The notes: generated by a model not told the origin, from the sequence alone. A DNA stretch of 64,000 bases from Primulina eburnea (GCF_022965805.1 NC_133103.1:30122329-30186328), one strand, 5' to 3'. Counted from the stretch's first letter, positions 45,250-56,054 are shown. Program-made: numbers and translations.

Positions 45250-45939
45250 ATGGCTGGATCCTCTGCACAAACATTGAAAAATATTTGTGTATTTTGTGGT
45301 TCGAGTCCTTGAAAAAATGAAGTGTTTGTAGAAGCAGCGAATAATCTTGGAAAGATATTGGCTAAGAGAAAAATTCACTTGTTATATGGGGGAGGTAATA
45401 TTGGGTCAATGAGATCTGTTTCCACATCTGCTCATCTTGGAGGTAGTCTGGTTTTGGGTATTATTCCTACAGCTTTAGCTGAAGGAAATATTACAGGTGT
45501 TACGATTGAGGAGGAATTAAAAGTTTCTTCTATGTATGAATGAATCACCAAAATGATTGAAAATTCTAATGCTTTTATCTCACTACCAGGTGGTTTTGGT
45601 ACATTAGAAGAAACTTTTCACACTGTTTCTTGGGCACAACTTAATATCCATAATAAACCTGTGGGCTTGTTGAATATCAATAATTATTATGACAGTTTGT
45701 TGACATTTCTTGATAAAGCTGTGGAACATAATTTAATTTCAGAAAAATAACGAAGGATGCTCATCTCTGCTTCGACTGCTGACCAATTAATTGATGATTT
45801 GGAAGCTTTTGTTTATAAGCCTGATCCGAGAATAACAAAGATCAATTGGCCGCAATCAAGCAGTAAGAAAAAAAGTTGGATCATTGATACAAAAGTCGTG
45901 GATTGTTTTGCGTTTGTTTCAATTTGTTATCTTCAATAA
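45250..45939 (+). pseudogene. LOG-like: Captured LONELY GUY-like cytokinin riboside 5'-monophosphate phosphoribohydrolase
   Basis: LOG enzymes release active cytokinin bases from cytokinin nucleotides in the cytosol. A single frame of 229 codons, the usual LOG length, reads MAGSSAQTLKNICVFCGSSP, then LLYGGGNIGSM, LGIIPTALAEGNITGVTIEE, the family signature PGGFGTLEE (codons 113-121) and [15 protein letters not shown]. There are no introns, although plant LOG genes have several, so the source was processed RNA. Three in-frame stops lie at codons 21, 98 and 167. Codon 98 is where the family has its conserved active-site Arg in the MHxRK-type motif, and the signature Glu falls at 121. Despite the stops there is no frameshift over 690 bp. 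It lies in sense, after the cysteine-rich gene, in the env position of element A. B retains its last ~50 codons. Loss of function is near certain for this copy. Confidence 0.92.
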
Positions 45940-47084
45940 AATTCCAGGTGATATCGATTTCATTATGTACTCTTTATTAATAGTTATTTTGATATTAGGG
46001 ACAATGTCATATTTTAATTGGGGGGAAAACAAACTTATAAAAGAAAAAAAAAACAACTTTAAAAAAAATACTTTAAAATAAAACCATGTTTATTGTTTGT
46101 ATCTTAGTAATTTTTGCAAAAATATCAATACATTACATGTTTGAAATGTTTAAATTAGAAAATATATTAATCTATCTAAGGATGTTTAAATTTTTATTCG
46201 AAAAAAGTCAATTTTAATATTTATATCACTATAAAAATATGATTTATGAAATCTTTTTGAATGATTAACCACTTTGATAAAATCAGTTATTTAAGTATAT
46301 GGCCCAAGATATACCTGATAAAGGTGCCTAAAAATTTTAAACTCACATATATTTTGTGAGTGAGTGGAGAGGATTGAGAAAACAACTTGCGAGCCTTTAT
46401 TGATCATCAGAGAGGCTATCTATTGTTTAGATCTTGAGTTCTCATTTTGAAAAAAAAATGATATTTCCTGAAAAAAAAAAGAGAAAAAAAAAGAAAGATG
46501 TTGAAGATCTATGTAATTTTTAAGTTATATGCTACGATCCATTTATCTCCCATAAAAATAAAAAAAAAATAAAAAAAGAGAGAAATATATTGTACATATT
46601 AAATAAATATATGGTCACAATGCATAAACTTAGTATGATTCCATGATGTTAAAAAAAAGATCATGAAAATATATATAATAAGAACAACTAGATTTTGAAT
46701 AAATGGATTTTCTACCTTTTGATTAGTTTGGCTCATTTGTCTGTCTGCATTCTGTAAATCATTTTCCTGAGCATTTATCTGTATTCCAACTCTATGAGAG
46801 AAATCGTTCCCATAAATTGAAACATTTATTAACTTGTGAGGATATGGAGTTGAGACTCTTATTAGAAATTTCTGAAGGCCATGTACATTTAACTACCTGA
46901 AAGCTTTGAATTGATCAGTTCAGATTATTTCCTAAATTATAATTATAATGATCTTGATATAATTTTGACAGTTTTCAAATTTAATTTAAACATTTGGATA
47001 GTTCCGATTACATTTCTATTTAAATTAATCAATATATTTTGTGTTGCTATTAACGCTTAAATTGCTATAGACTAGCAATAAGCT
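45940..47084 (+). other. Element A 3' non-coding region
   Basis: The AT-rich 1.1 kb is the counterpart of B's 32,863-34,064. It includes GGGACAATGTC (about 45,999-46,009), the internal polypurine run TTGGGGGGAAAAC (about 46,018-46,030) and A-rich low-complexity sequence at 46,440-46,580. No gene is seen. Confidence 0.7.
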
Positions 47085-47096
47085 AGTTGAGGAGTG
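47085..47096 (+). promoter_or_regulatory. Polypurine tract of element A
   Basis: AGTTGAGGAGTG abuts the LTR start TGATAAAG at 47,097. Confidence 0.7.
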
Positions 47097-47914
47097 TGAT
47101 AAAGATAAAAAATTGTATATTAATTAAAAGTTTTATAATAAAATTTATAGTTTTTGTTTTATTAAATGTCTAAATATTATATGTTTTATAATAAATTGTA
47201 TAAAATATAAGTTGTTGTGTAATTATAACTTTTTAATATTTTTACAGGTTCGATAAAACAAGAATAACCTTGGAGTTGCAAATGGGATTAAAATGATTCT
47301 TGGACCTGTAGAAATTTGATGTTAATATCTATAATATTGATGGCAAACACGATATTAAAATCTTCTCACAATTGGGATCAAATTAAGCAACAAATAAAGT
47401 TACCAAAGAACTGCTGTTTTATCATGTTCTAGCATTTTGACCATATCTCTCAAATTACTTGGTCAAATGGTTGAAAAAATATCACAATTTACACAACTCA
47501 ATTATCTACATTTTTTGTTTTATGTGGAAAAGAAAATTCGGATGGAATATTTTCAAAAGTGATGTGTATTAAAATATAATTTCTTGGAACACCAATGAAG
47601 ACTTATGTGTAAAAAAATAATATTTTATTTGTGGTTGTCTCCCCAAATTTGGCTATAAATAGGGGTACATTGTAATGAATTGAGATGTCCCCCATTTTAC
47701 GAATAAACCTTTAAGTTCATAATATTTCTTTTTTTGTTTTCCTTTATTTCTTCATTTAAATATAATTAGCATGTTAATTTCATATTCAAAGTTTTATATT
47801 TGAAAAATGAGTAGCTAACTTCCCAAAGTTGAGATGAAAAGGATGATATGATAATAAGGTTATTAAAAGGTAAGAATCTATGTTTTATATTATTTAATCA
47901 TTATTTATTGTTTA
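47097..47914 (+). mobile_element. Element A 3' LTR, first part
   Basis: It starts TGATAAAGATAAAA and includes a single TATAAATAGGGG near 47,655. It is cut at GTTTA (47,910-47,914) by element C and continues at 59,314. Confidence 0.88.
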
Positions 47915-49149
47915 TGTAGAACCCGTAAATCAGTCTACGTATAAGCCGTGCATAATTCTAGATTTTTAAATTTAATTGACTTCATTGCATGATTATTTTA
48001 AATACATTTCTTTGAAGTTAATTATTTTATTATTTCAGCTTAGTAGTTGATTTTTAGCATTTCAGTTATTTCAGTAAGGCCGGACTGGAGTTGGAGTTTT
48101 GAGATAGAATTTAAGATTTGAGAAATATTTCCAGGATTTTATTTAGCTAGCAAGTAAGTTAATTTAAGTTAAAAAGAAGTTTAAGGAATTATTTAAGTTG
48201 CTTGAGGTGATTAAGAAATAAGCCCATTTCAGTTGCATAATTAAGGGGTTAACTCACTAAATTAATTAAAGGATTAGTAAGGCTTTTAAGGATTATTAGT
48301 TGACTAGATATACAACAATCCCATCCATTTTTAGAAGTGAATTTTCGGCCACCCCATAGTGCTAGGCAATGCATTTCCAACTCATCAACTTTGACCAATT
48401 CTTTGCCATCTTTTAGCATGCTAATAATTCCAATTATCTATCAACCTCCATTTATTAATTAATTAGCATGATCCTAGTCTAGATTAGGATGCAATCCATC
48501 GGCCATACCATTCTAGAAGCACCCCAACAATAGTTGATATCAAACAACCAATTCAAATTTATTGAGGGTGGGACTTGGTCATTGAGTTGGAATCCTTTAT
48601 TTGTGGATCTTGCCCCTCACCATTCCAACCATCATTCTCCTCCCCCATGACTGAAATTCAGTGAGTTTGAGAGGAGAAATTTCGTGATCCTCATAGCTAG
48701 AGCAAGAGAGAAAAATCGAGCAAGGTAGCAAGGAAAGAAAGCGCTCCACCTCCTCCGCGCCGTATCGCTTTGTTCTTTTCGTTTTCTTTCGAAACGAATC
48801 CAAGGCATGTATATACTTTTTCTAAACCTCAATCAAGTCATATTATAAGTATTTTTAAGTGCATGATCAGATTTCATCATGATAAAACCGAAATGTTTCA
48901 AGAATTTTTCAGAAAACCAACATGCAGATTTTTCGGTTTTCTTGGGCAGCTTCACGGTTTGCTTTGTGTTGTGGATTTCAGGTTATGGTTCGACTCCAGA
49001 TTCCCAAGGCGACTCCTAGACATGTAATAGGATGCATTAGGACCATGTTGGTCCAATTAAACAAGCCCCATGCTTGCTGGAAAAACGAAATGACAGCAAC
49101 TCCCCATTTATGCCCATTTGTGTTTCGAAAATTCTGTTTGCTGTCATAA

Positions 49150-50060
49150 GGGAAAGGATCTGATCTTGGCTGCCCTTAGGGCCTATAGCCATGGTTAGAT
49201 CACTTCCCTAGCATGTCTAAGACGTGACTAAGTTGCCCTTTTGGTGGCTTGGTCCATGGCTAAGCGGTTTTTACAGAAAACAACAAGAACAGCCCCTCCC
49301 CACTTCGGCTCTTCCATTTGACAGCTAGTGTGTGTTCGATTTTGTGGTGTGGTGTGAATCTTGGTTGGCCTTTGGCCCATAGCCACGGTTCATACCATAC
49401 CACGGGATGTCTGGATCGTGCCATGGTCAATAAAATGGCCACTGGAACGACACGAGACGACAAGCGAAGCCAAACTCCCTACGCGCGCAGAATTTCCTTC
49501 TCGGCTAGGTGTGTAGTCTCGTTTCTGGTGGGATGCGAATTGTGGCTGGTCTTGTGCCCTTAGCCATGGTTCAAATCCTTCCTTGGGATGTTGGTAAGGG
49601 TCTCTGGTCGGTGGTGTAAGCCCCAATGGCCGGCGGACTCGAAAACGACACAAGGAAAACAAGTGCGCAGCTGCTGTATTTTTTTGACAACAAGTATGCT
49701 GCTGTTCAGAGGCGTCGTTTGAGTTCTTAGTTGGCTTTTAGCCCATAGTCTTGGACTGGACAATGCCTCATTGAGTTAGGAAGGTCATGTTTTTGACCGT
49801 TCGTCATTCGGATCATTTTTGAAGTCGTACGAGAATTTACGGTGCGATGCGCCAAGTTGCGCAGCTGCTGGAAAATTACAGCAAGTTGCTGTGTCGTTTA
49901 GAAGGCTCGTTTGAGTTCTTGGTTGGCTTTTAGCCCATGGCCTTGGACTGGACAGTGCTTCATTGAGTTAGGAAGGTCATGTTTTTGGCCGTTTGTCATT
50001 CGGATCATTTTTGAAGTCATACGAGAATTTACGGTGCGATGTGCCAAATTGACTCTCGAA
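49150..50060 (+). repeat. Degenerate ~190-bp modules within the C LTR
   Basis: A phrase like TTGGCYTTTAGCCCATAGCC followed by ATGGTT or CTTGGACTGG recurs near 49,170, 49,365, 49,555, 49,735 and 49,925, about every 190 bp. The last two copies (starting at 49,721 and 49,913) are near-identical with a period of 192 bp. The same modules occur in the 3' LTR and, without the last duplication, in the solo LTR (29,575-30,060). Confidence 0.65.
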
Positions 50061-50471
50061 AGAGCGTTTCTTGTTTTGGCCTCCATTCCACCTAGATTTC
50101 GACCCTCATAATTTTAGGTGCATTATTTCATTATTTTCAGTGTATTTTAATCATGACTATACGTCGGTTCAGTGTTGGTTCGGGTTGGTTCGGAGTCATG
50201 ATTAAATACGAAGTCATTAGGCGTCATAGTCGCATCTTTTGAACTAAATTGCATAGTTGGTCAAGTTTAAGCTATTGCATATTTTTCATGGCACAGTTAG
50301 GTTGCAGAGAGCCTGGGGGACGATCCAAACCAATCCAGTCGGAAAAATTACAGGATTTTTCATTATGCCAGTTAAATTATATTACGTGCATGAAAAACAG
50401 AAAATGATTATTTTTGAGATTTATGCGATATGGCTTGTGGTTCATTCACTATGTGGGAGTATTATTTTATA

Positions 50472-50568
50472 CGGTCGCCAGTGACCGCTCAGTTCAGTTT
50501 GGTACCACCCGGTCGCCAGTGACCGGCCAGCTCAGTTCAGTTTCACACTCCCCGGTAGCCAGTTACCG
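50472..50568 (+). repeat. Three hairpins with compensatory changes in C 5' LTR
   Basis: CGGTCGCCAGTGACCG at 50,472-50,487 and 50,510-50,525 and CGGTAGCCAGTTACCG at 50,553-50,568 form 5-bp stems around GCCAGT. The third has a C-to-A change in one arm matched by G-to-T in the other. The 3' LTR has the same set at 58,597, 58,635 and 58,678. Confidence 0.75.
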
Positions 50569-51158
50569 ATCAGTTCAGCTTAGTGCAGTGGCCACAGACG
50601 TAAAACATAATATCAACAAAAAATTTTATCAGTTATTTCAGTACAGGGCTCCAAGGAGCAAACATTTTTACTGTGATTATCAGTTCAGTTATGCACGTAT
50701 TATAATTGCTCAGTACAGATTATTTTCAGCATCAGTACAGATTATTTTCAGCATGCCTCATGACATTATATTTTATCCCATGCATATTTTACTTCAGATT
50801 TTACTCGTTAACTGCGATATATGCATGCTGAGTCTTTAGGCTCACTAGACTTGATTGTTGTAGGTACTGATGAGGCCAGGGCCGAGGGCGGGGACCAGTG
50901 AGCCAGCTTGGGTTGGCAGTAGTGGAACCCGAGGACCTCAGTGCAGCAGTTGTCATTTTATTCCGCAAACAATTATTTTATCAGTCGTTGGACATTTTTA
51001 AATTGTTATTGTTGGCAACTATATTTTCTTCCGCTGCAATAATTTCTAACATTGAACTTTATTCACCAGTGATTTTATGTATGAGGCCATTTCTTTTAAA
51101 AAGAAAATTTTTAATTTTCCGCAAATTTTCAAAGTAAGTATTTTCGGGCCTTTACAGT

Positions 51159-51170
51159 TGGTATCAGAGC
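51159..51170 (+). promoter_or_regulatory. tRNA-Met primer-binding site of element C
   Basis: TGGTATCAGAGC, a perfect initiator-tRNA PBS, lies 2 bp after the LTR end. Confidence 0.92.
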
Positions 51171-51398
51171 CTATGTTCTTGTAAAGGGTTACACTACTAC
51201 TGACTCCGAGAAACTCACGAAGCCACGTCTTCGGTCTGTAAGTTTTACATTACAGCATGTTATTTAAAGCATGGATTATTTAACAGCATGTCTTCATGAA
51301 ATATATATTACGTCCAGATTTTTATCGTTCAATATTTAAATTTGAATAAATTATGGAATTATGCATGTTAGTTACGTATGAGTTATGTTTGGAAAAGT

Positions 51399-52470
51399 AT
51401 GCCCCCTAGACGCCAGGTTGGGCGCCCGAGAGGTGGCGAGGAGTGCTGTCATGAGTACGGTGAGGATCGTAGGCGGGAGGAAGACTTACCTCCACCCCCT
51501 CCGCCTAATATGAATGCCCAGATGCTAGCTGGGATGACGCAGTTCTTCGCACAGTTTGCGGGGAACAATGCCGTTGTCGCTGCCGCAGCCAGGCCGGCAG
51601 GGCCCGAGGCTGTTTATGAGCGATTCATGAAGATGCATCCGAAGGAATTCTCTGGGACGTCCGACCCCATGGTTGCCGAGGGATGGATCAAATCTCTCGA
51701 GGTCATTTTCGAGTTTATGGAGCTAGGAGACGCAGACCGAGTCCGGTGTGCTACGTATCTGTTCACTGGAGACGCCCGCTTATGGTGGGAAGGAGCGTCG
51801 GTAGCCCTGACTTTGGCTACACTTTCTTGGACACACTTTACAGAGGTTTTCTACTCCAAGTATTTTGCTGAGGAGATTCATACCAGGTTAACCACCGAGT
51901 TCATGAGTCTGAGACAGGGGGATATGACGGTTACGGAGTTTATCCGTAATTTCGAGAGGGGCTGTCACTTTGTGCCCCTGATCGCGAATCATGCCAAAGC
52001 TAAGTTGATGCATTTCCTGGTGGGTTTAAGGCCGATCTTGCGCCGGGATGTTAGGGTGTCTGACCCTGCTAACTATGAGATTGCTGTCTCCAAAGCCCTA
52101 GCCGCAGAGCAGGACCTGCGGGATATTGAGAGGGACCGCCAGGGCAAGCGCCCAGTCCAGGCACCGCACCGCCCTCCTCCTCATCAGCATCAGCAGCAGA
52201 ATAAGAGGCCTTTTCATGGACCGCCTAGGAACCGAGGCCAGCAGCAGCAGCAGCGGGGACGCCCAGCCCCGAGGACTCAGGAGCACCCAGTCTGTCCCAG
52301 GTGCTCACGTCGCCATCCTGGAGCATGTATGGCTGGCTCAGGAAAGTGCTTTAAATGTGGCAGTCAAGACCACATGTTGCTGCAGTGCCCTCAGAGGAAT
52401 CTGCCTAACCAAGGCAGAGTTTTTGCTCTCCATGCCACGGAAACAAACCCGGAGACTATGTCGTTGACAA
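51399..52470 (+). CDS. gag: Element C Gag
   Basis: The intact frame opens at 51,378; the second Met at 51,399 (MPPRRQVGRPRGGEE) is the likelier start because this basic, proline-containing N-terminus is usual for the family. The capsid region has MHPKEFSGTSDPMVAEGWIK, RLWWEGA and RGCHFVPLIANHAKAKL. The nucleocapsid has a Gln-rich stretch (HQHQQQN, QQQQQR), then a pre-knuckle CPRCSRRHPGAC and a zinc knuckle KCFKCGSQDHMLLQC near 52,344-52,390. If unspliced, translation ends at a stop at 52,497-52,499 inside the candidate intron, giving free Gag. Confidence 0.9.
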
Positions 52471-52671
52471 GTACTTTTAAGCTTAAAGTTATTATTTGAA
52501 TTTCCGTATTTTGGGAATCGGGATTTAGATTTGAACTTAGAACTGCGATAGGATTGCATGCTCTACTCAATATTAGTTTGGGGATTTAAGTTAGAAGAAC
52601 TTTGACCTTTGCATGCCTATAAGTTTAACTCTTGTAGCTATTGGGTTCAACTTAGAGTTCCGATCTTTCAG
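52471..52671 (+). other. Candidate gag-protease intron of element C
   Basis: The 201-bp AT-rich stretch begins GTACTT after ACAA and ends CGATCTTTCAG. Joining ACA A to GG AGA ATT gives LTRRIFISGSATKALIDSGA, a continuous Gag-to-protease frame. Intron-like TTCAAC and TTAAC motifs lie 30-50 bp before the AG. Element F has the same site and phase. The two spacers share no obvious sequence apart from the ends. Confidence 0.65.
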
Positions 52672-55600
52672 GGAGAATTTTTATATCTGGTTCCGCTACC
52701 AAGGCCTTGATAGATTCAGGGGCCACTCACTCGTTTATTTCGGAGGTCTTTGCAAACTTTCTCAAGATCAAGACCATTGGGCTAAACACAGCCTTTTCAG
52801 TAGTGTTGCCGTCAGGCGAGGAGATGGCAGCTACCAATGTTATCCGAGATATAGATCTTGAGCTGCACGGTAATCTTGTTTATGCGGATCTGATCGTGCT
52901 ACCAATGCCAGAATTTGACATCATCCTAGGGATGGACTGGCTATTGAGGAACAGAGTGTTGATAGATTTCTAGCGGAGATCTGTTCTTGTTCGACCGCCT
53001 GGAATGGAGCAGTTCTTATTTGAGCCAGACATGTACTTTTCTTTACCGCGCATTATTCCTTATGTTCAGGCCAGGAAGCTCATGCATAGAGGGTGTCGGG
53101 CATTTCTAGCGACCTTTTTATCTATCCCCGAGGAACCCAGCCAGTCAGCCTCAGATGTTCCGATTGTCAAAGATTTCTTAGATGTTTTTCCCGAAGACGT
53201 CTCTGGTATGCCGCCCGAGAGAGAGCTGGAGTTTTCCATTGAGCTTATGCCAGGCACGGCTCCGATATCCAAAGCGCCGTACCGATTAGCACCGACAGAG
53301 ATGGCAGATTCAGGAATTCCTGGACAAGGAATTCATTCGCCCGAGCTTTTCACCATGGGGCACGCCAGTCTTGTTTGTTAAGAAGAAGGATGGCTCTATG
53401 AGACTTTGGATTGACTACCGGGAATTGAACAGGGTTACAGTGAAGAACAAATACCCACTTCCGAGGATCGAGGATTTGTTTGACCAGTTGCAGGGAGCTT
53501 CGATTTTCTCCAAGATTGATCTGCGTTCCGGTTATCACCAGTTGAGGGTGAAGGATGCTGATGTTTCCAAGACTGCTTTCAGGACTCGTTACGGTCACTA
53601 TGAGTTCCTTGTGATGCCGTTCGGTCTGACGAATGCGCCAGCGATCTTCATGGATCTCATGAATCGCGTATTTCAGCCGTATCTTGACCAGTTTGTGTTA
53701 GTATTCATAGACGACATTCTCGTCTACTCCAAGAGTCAAGAGGATCACAACAGAAATTTGACCACAGTGTTGCAGACCTTGCAGAAGCACAAGTCATTCG
53801 CAAAGTTCAGTAAGTGCGAATTCTGGTTAGAAAAGGTGGCGTTCTTAGGCCACATCGTTTCTAACAGTGGTATTGAGGTAGACCCAGCAAAGGTTACAGC
53901 AGTCAGAGATTGAGTTGTGCCTCAGAATGCATCTGAAATCCGCAGTTTTCTCGTCCTAGCAGGATATTACCGGAAATTCATTAAGGGATTCTCCTCTATT
54001 GCCGTTCCACTCACATTACTGACGAAGAAGAACGTGAAATTTGTATGGAGCGAGGAGTGTCAGAAGAGCTTTGATACTTTGAAGCAAGCTCTTATCTCAG
54101 CACCAGTTTTGGCCATGCCGTCAAGGCCTGGAGAGTTTGTTCTGTATACCGATGCTTCGAAGCTCGGTCTTGGCGCAGTATTGATGCAGCATGGGAAAGT
54201 GATAGCATATGCTTCTCGACAGTTGAAAATCCACGAAAAGAACTATCCCACCCATGATCTAGAGTTGGCAGCCGTAGTATTCGCCCTGAAGATCTGGAGG
54301 CATTATTTGTATGGAGAGAAGTACCAGATCTTTACCGACCACAAGAGCCTCAAGTATTTCTTTACACAGAAGGAGCTGAACATGCGTCAGAGGCGTTGGT
54401 TGGAGCTTGTGAAGGATTATGACTGTGACATTAGCTACCACCCGGGTAAAGCTAATGTAGTTGCGGATGCTTTGAGCAGAAAAGTTGCAGTGATGGCTCA
54501 TTTGACGATGCAGAAACCTCTTCAGATTCAGATGCAGAGGTTTGATCTGGAGACTTACCCTCGAGATAGAGTTCCTCGTCTATCTACCTTGACCATTCAG
54601 TCTTCTCTTTTGGACCGTATTCGCTGTGGTCAGGCAGCAGATGAGCAGTTGGCACAGTGGAAGAAGAGAGATGAAGCCAAGGGCAGTGTCTTGTATTCAG
54701 TCAGCGACGGTATTGTGAGATACCACAGGATATGGGTTCCTAGCAGTGATTCTATCCGAGCAGACATCTTATCAGAGGCCCATACGTCCCCGTATTCCAT
54801 TCACCCTGGGAGTACGAAGATGTACAAAGATCTGCAGCTATTGTATTGGTGGCCGGGTATGAAGAAGGACATCAGACGGTTTGTGTCCGAGTGTCTGACC
54901 TGTCAGTTAGTGAAGGCCGAGCATCAGAGACCAGCAGGTTTGCTCAAGCCTCTTCCTATTCCTGAGTGGAAATGGGAGAACGTCACCATGGACTTCGTGA
55001 CCGGTTTGCCGAAGTCAGCCAGAGGATCGAATGCCATATGGGTGATTATAGATCGTCTTACCAAATCAGCGCACTTCTTTTCTATTAAGACGACATTCAC
55101 CATGATTCAGTATGCAGAGCTGTATAACCGAGAGATAGTCTGACTTCATGGCATTCCAGTTTCTATCGTATCCGACAGAGATCCCAGATTCACTTCCTCA
55201 TTTTGGAAGAGTTTGCATTCGATTTTGGGTACGAAGTTGCTGTTTAGCACAGCTTTCCATCCGCAGACAGATGGGCAGTCAGAGCGAGTTATTCAGATCT
55301 TAGAGGATCTTCTTCGTGCTTGCGTCATTGATTTCTCAGGGAGTTGGGAGTCGAACTTGCCATTGGTTGAGTTCACCTATAACAACAGTTTCCAATCTTC
55401 TATTGGTATGTCTCCGTATGAAGCACTGTATGGCCGCAAGTGCAGATCTCCTGTTCATTGGGATGAAGTAGGAGAGAGAGCAGAGTTGGGTCCAGAGATT
55501 GTTCAGCAGGCTGCAGATGTAGTAGTCAAGATCCGCGATAGGATGAGGACTGCTCAGAGCCGACAGAAGAGTTATGCCGATCAGCGGAGGAGAGACTTAG

Positions 55601-56034
55601 AGTTTGAAGTGGGCGACCATGTCTTTGTGAAAGTGGTACCTATGAAGGGTGTCATGAGATTTGGGAAGAAAGGGAAGATCAGTCCGAGATTCATTGGACC
55701 GTTTGAGATCCTCGACAGAGTTGGGACGCTAGCGTACCGTGTGGCTCTTCCGCCGAATCTGGCCGGAGTACACAATGTGTTCCACGTATCCATGCTGAGG
55801 AAGTATATGGCAAATCCTTCGCATGTGCTGAATTTCGAGCCGTTACAGCTTACTCCGAACCTATCTTATGAGGAGAGACCATTGCAGATCCTAGACAGAC
55901 AGGAGAAGAAGCTTCGGAACAAGCTGGTTAAGCGAGTCAAAGTCAAATGGCTCAACCATTCTGAGGAGGAAGCTACATGGGAAGCTGAGCCGAAGATGAG
56001 AGAGCGTTACCCCGAGTTATTTGGTGAGTTCTAA
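52672..56034 (+). pseudogene. pol: Element C polyprotein: protease, RT, RNase H, integrase, chromodomain-like tail
   Basis: Protease has LIDSGATHSFISEVF (52,704 on) and MGMDWLLRN-type downstream region. RT (about 53,310-53,900) has [28 protein letters not shown] and catalytic FIDDILVYS at about 53,702. RNase H has [32 protein letters not shown] and [10 protein letters not shown]. Integrase has the HHCC finger ([15 protein letters not shown]), core [18 protein letters not shown] and TDGQSERVIQIL, a GPFEILDRVG barrel and a chromodomain-like tail VKVKWLNHSEEEATWEAE ending GEF, stop at 56,034. Damage: TAG at 52,971, a ~13-bp deletion near 53,300 shifting frame, TGA at 53,911 (family Trp) and TGA at 55,141 (family Arg). 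Each nonsense change is a C-to-T or G-to-A transition. Confidence 0.93.
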
Positions 56035-56054
56035 TTTCGAGGACAAAATTTCTT

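Larger units (their letters stand above)
47915..51156 (+). mobile_element. Element C 5' LTR
   Basis: It starts TGTAGAACCCGTAAATC and ends CGGGCCTTTACA, followed by the PBS. Landmarks are the donor-like CAAG|GCATGT at 48,801-48,810, degenerate ~190-bp modules (about 49,150-50,060) including a 192-bp tandem duplication, three hairpins at 50,472-50,568, a 22-bp repeat at 50,720-50,760, and GAGTCTTTAGGCTC with an acceptor-like TTGTAG ending at 50,863. Confidence 0.92.
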
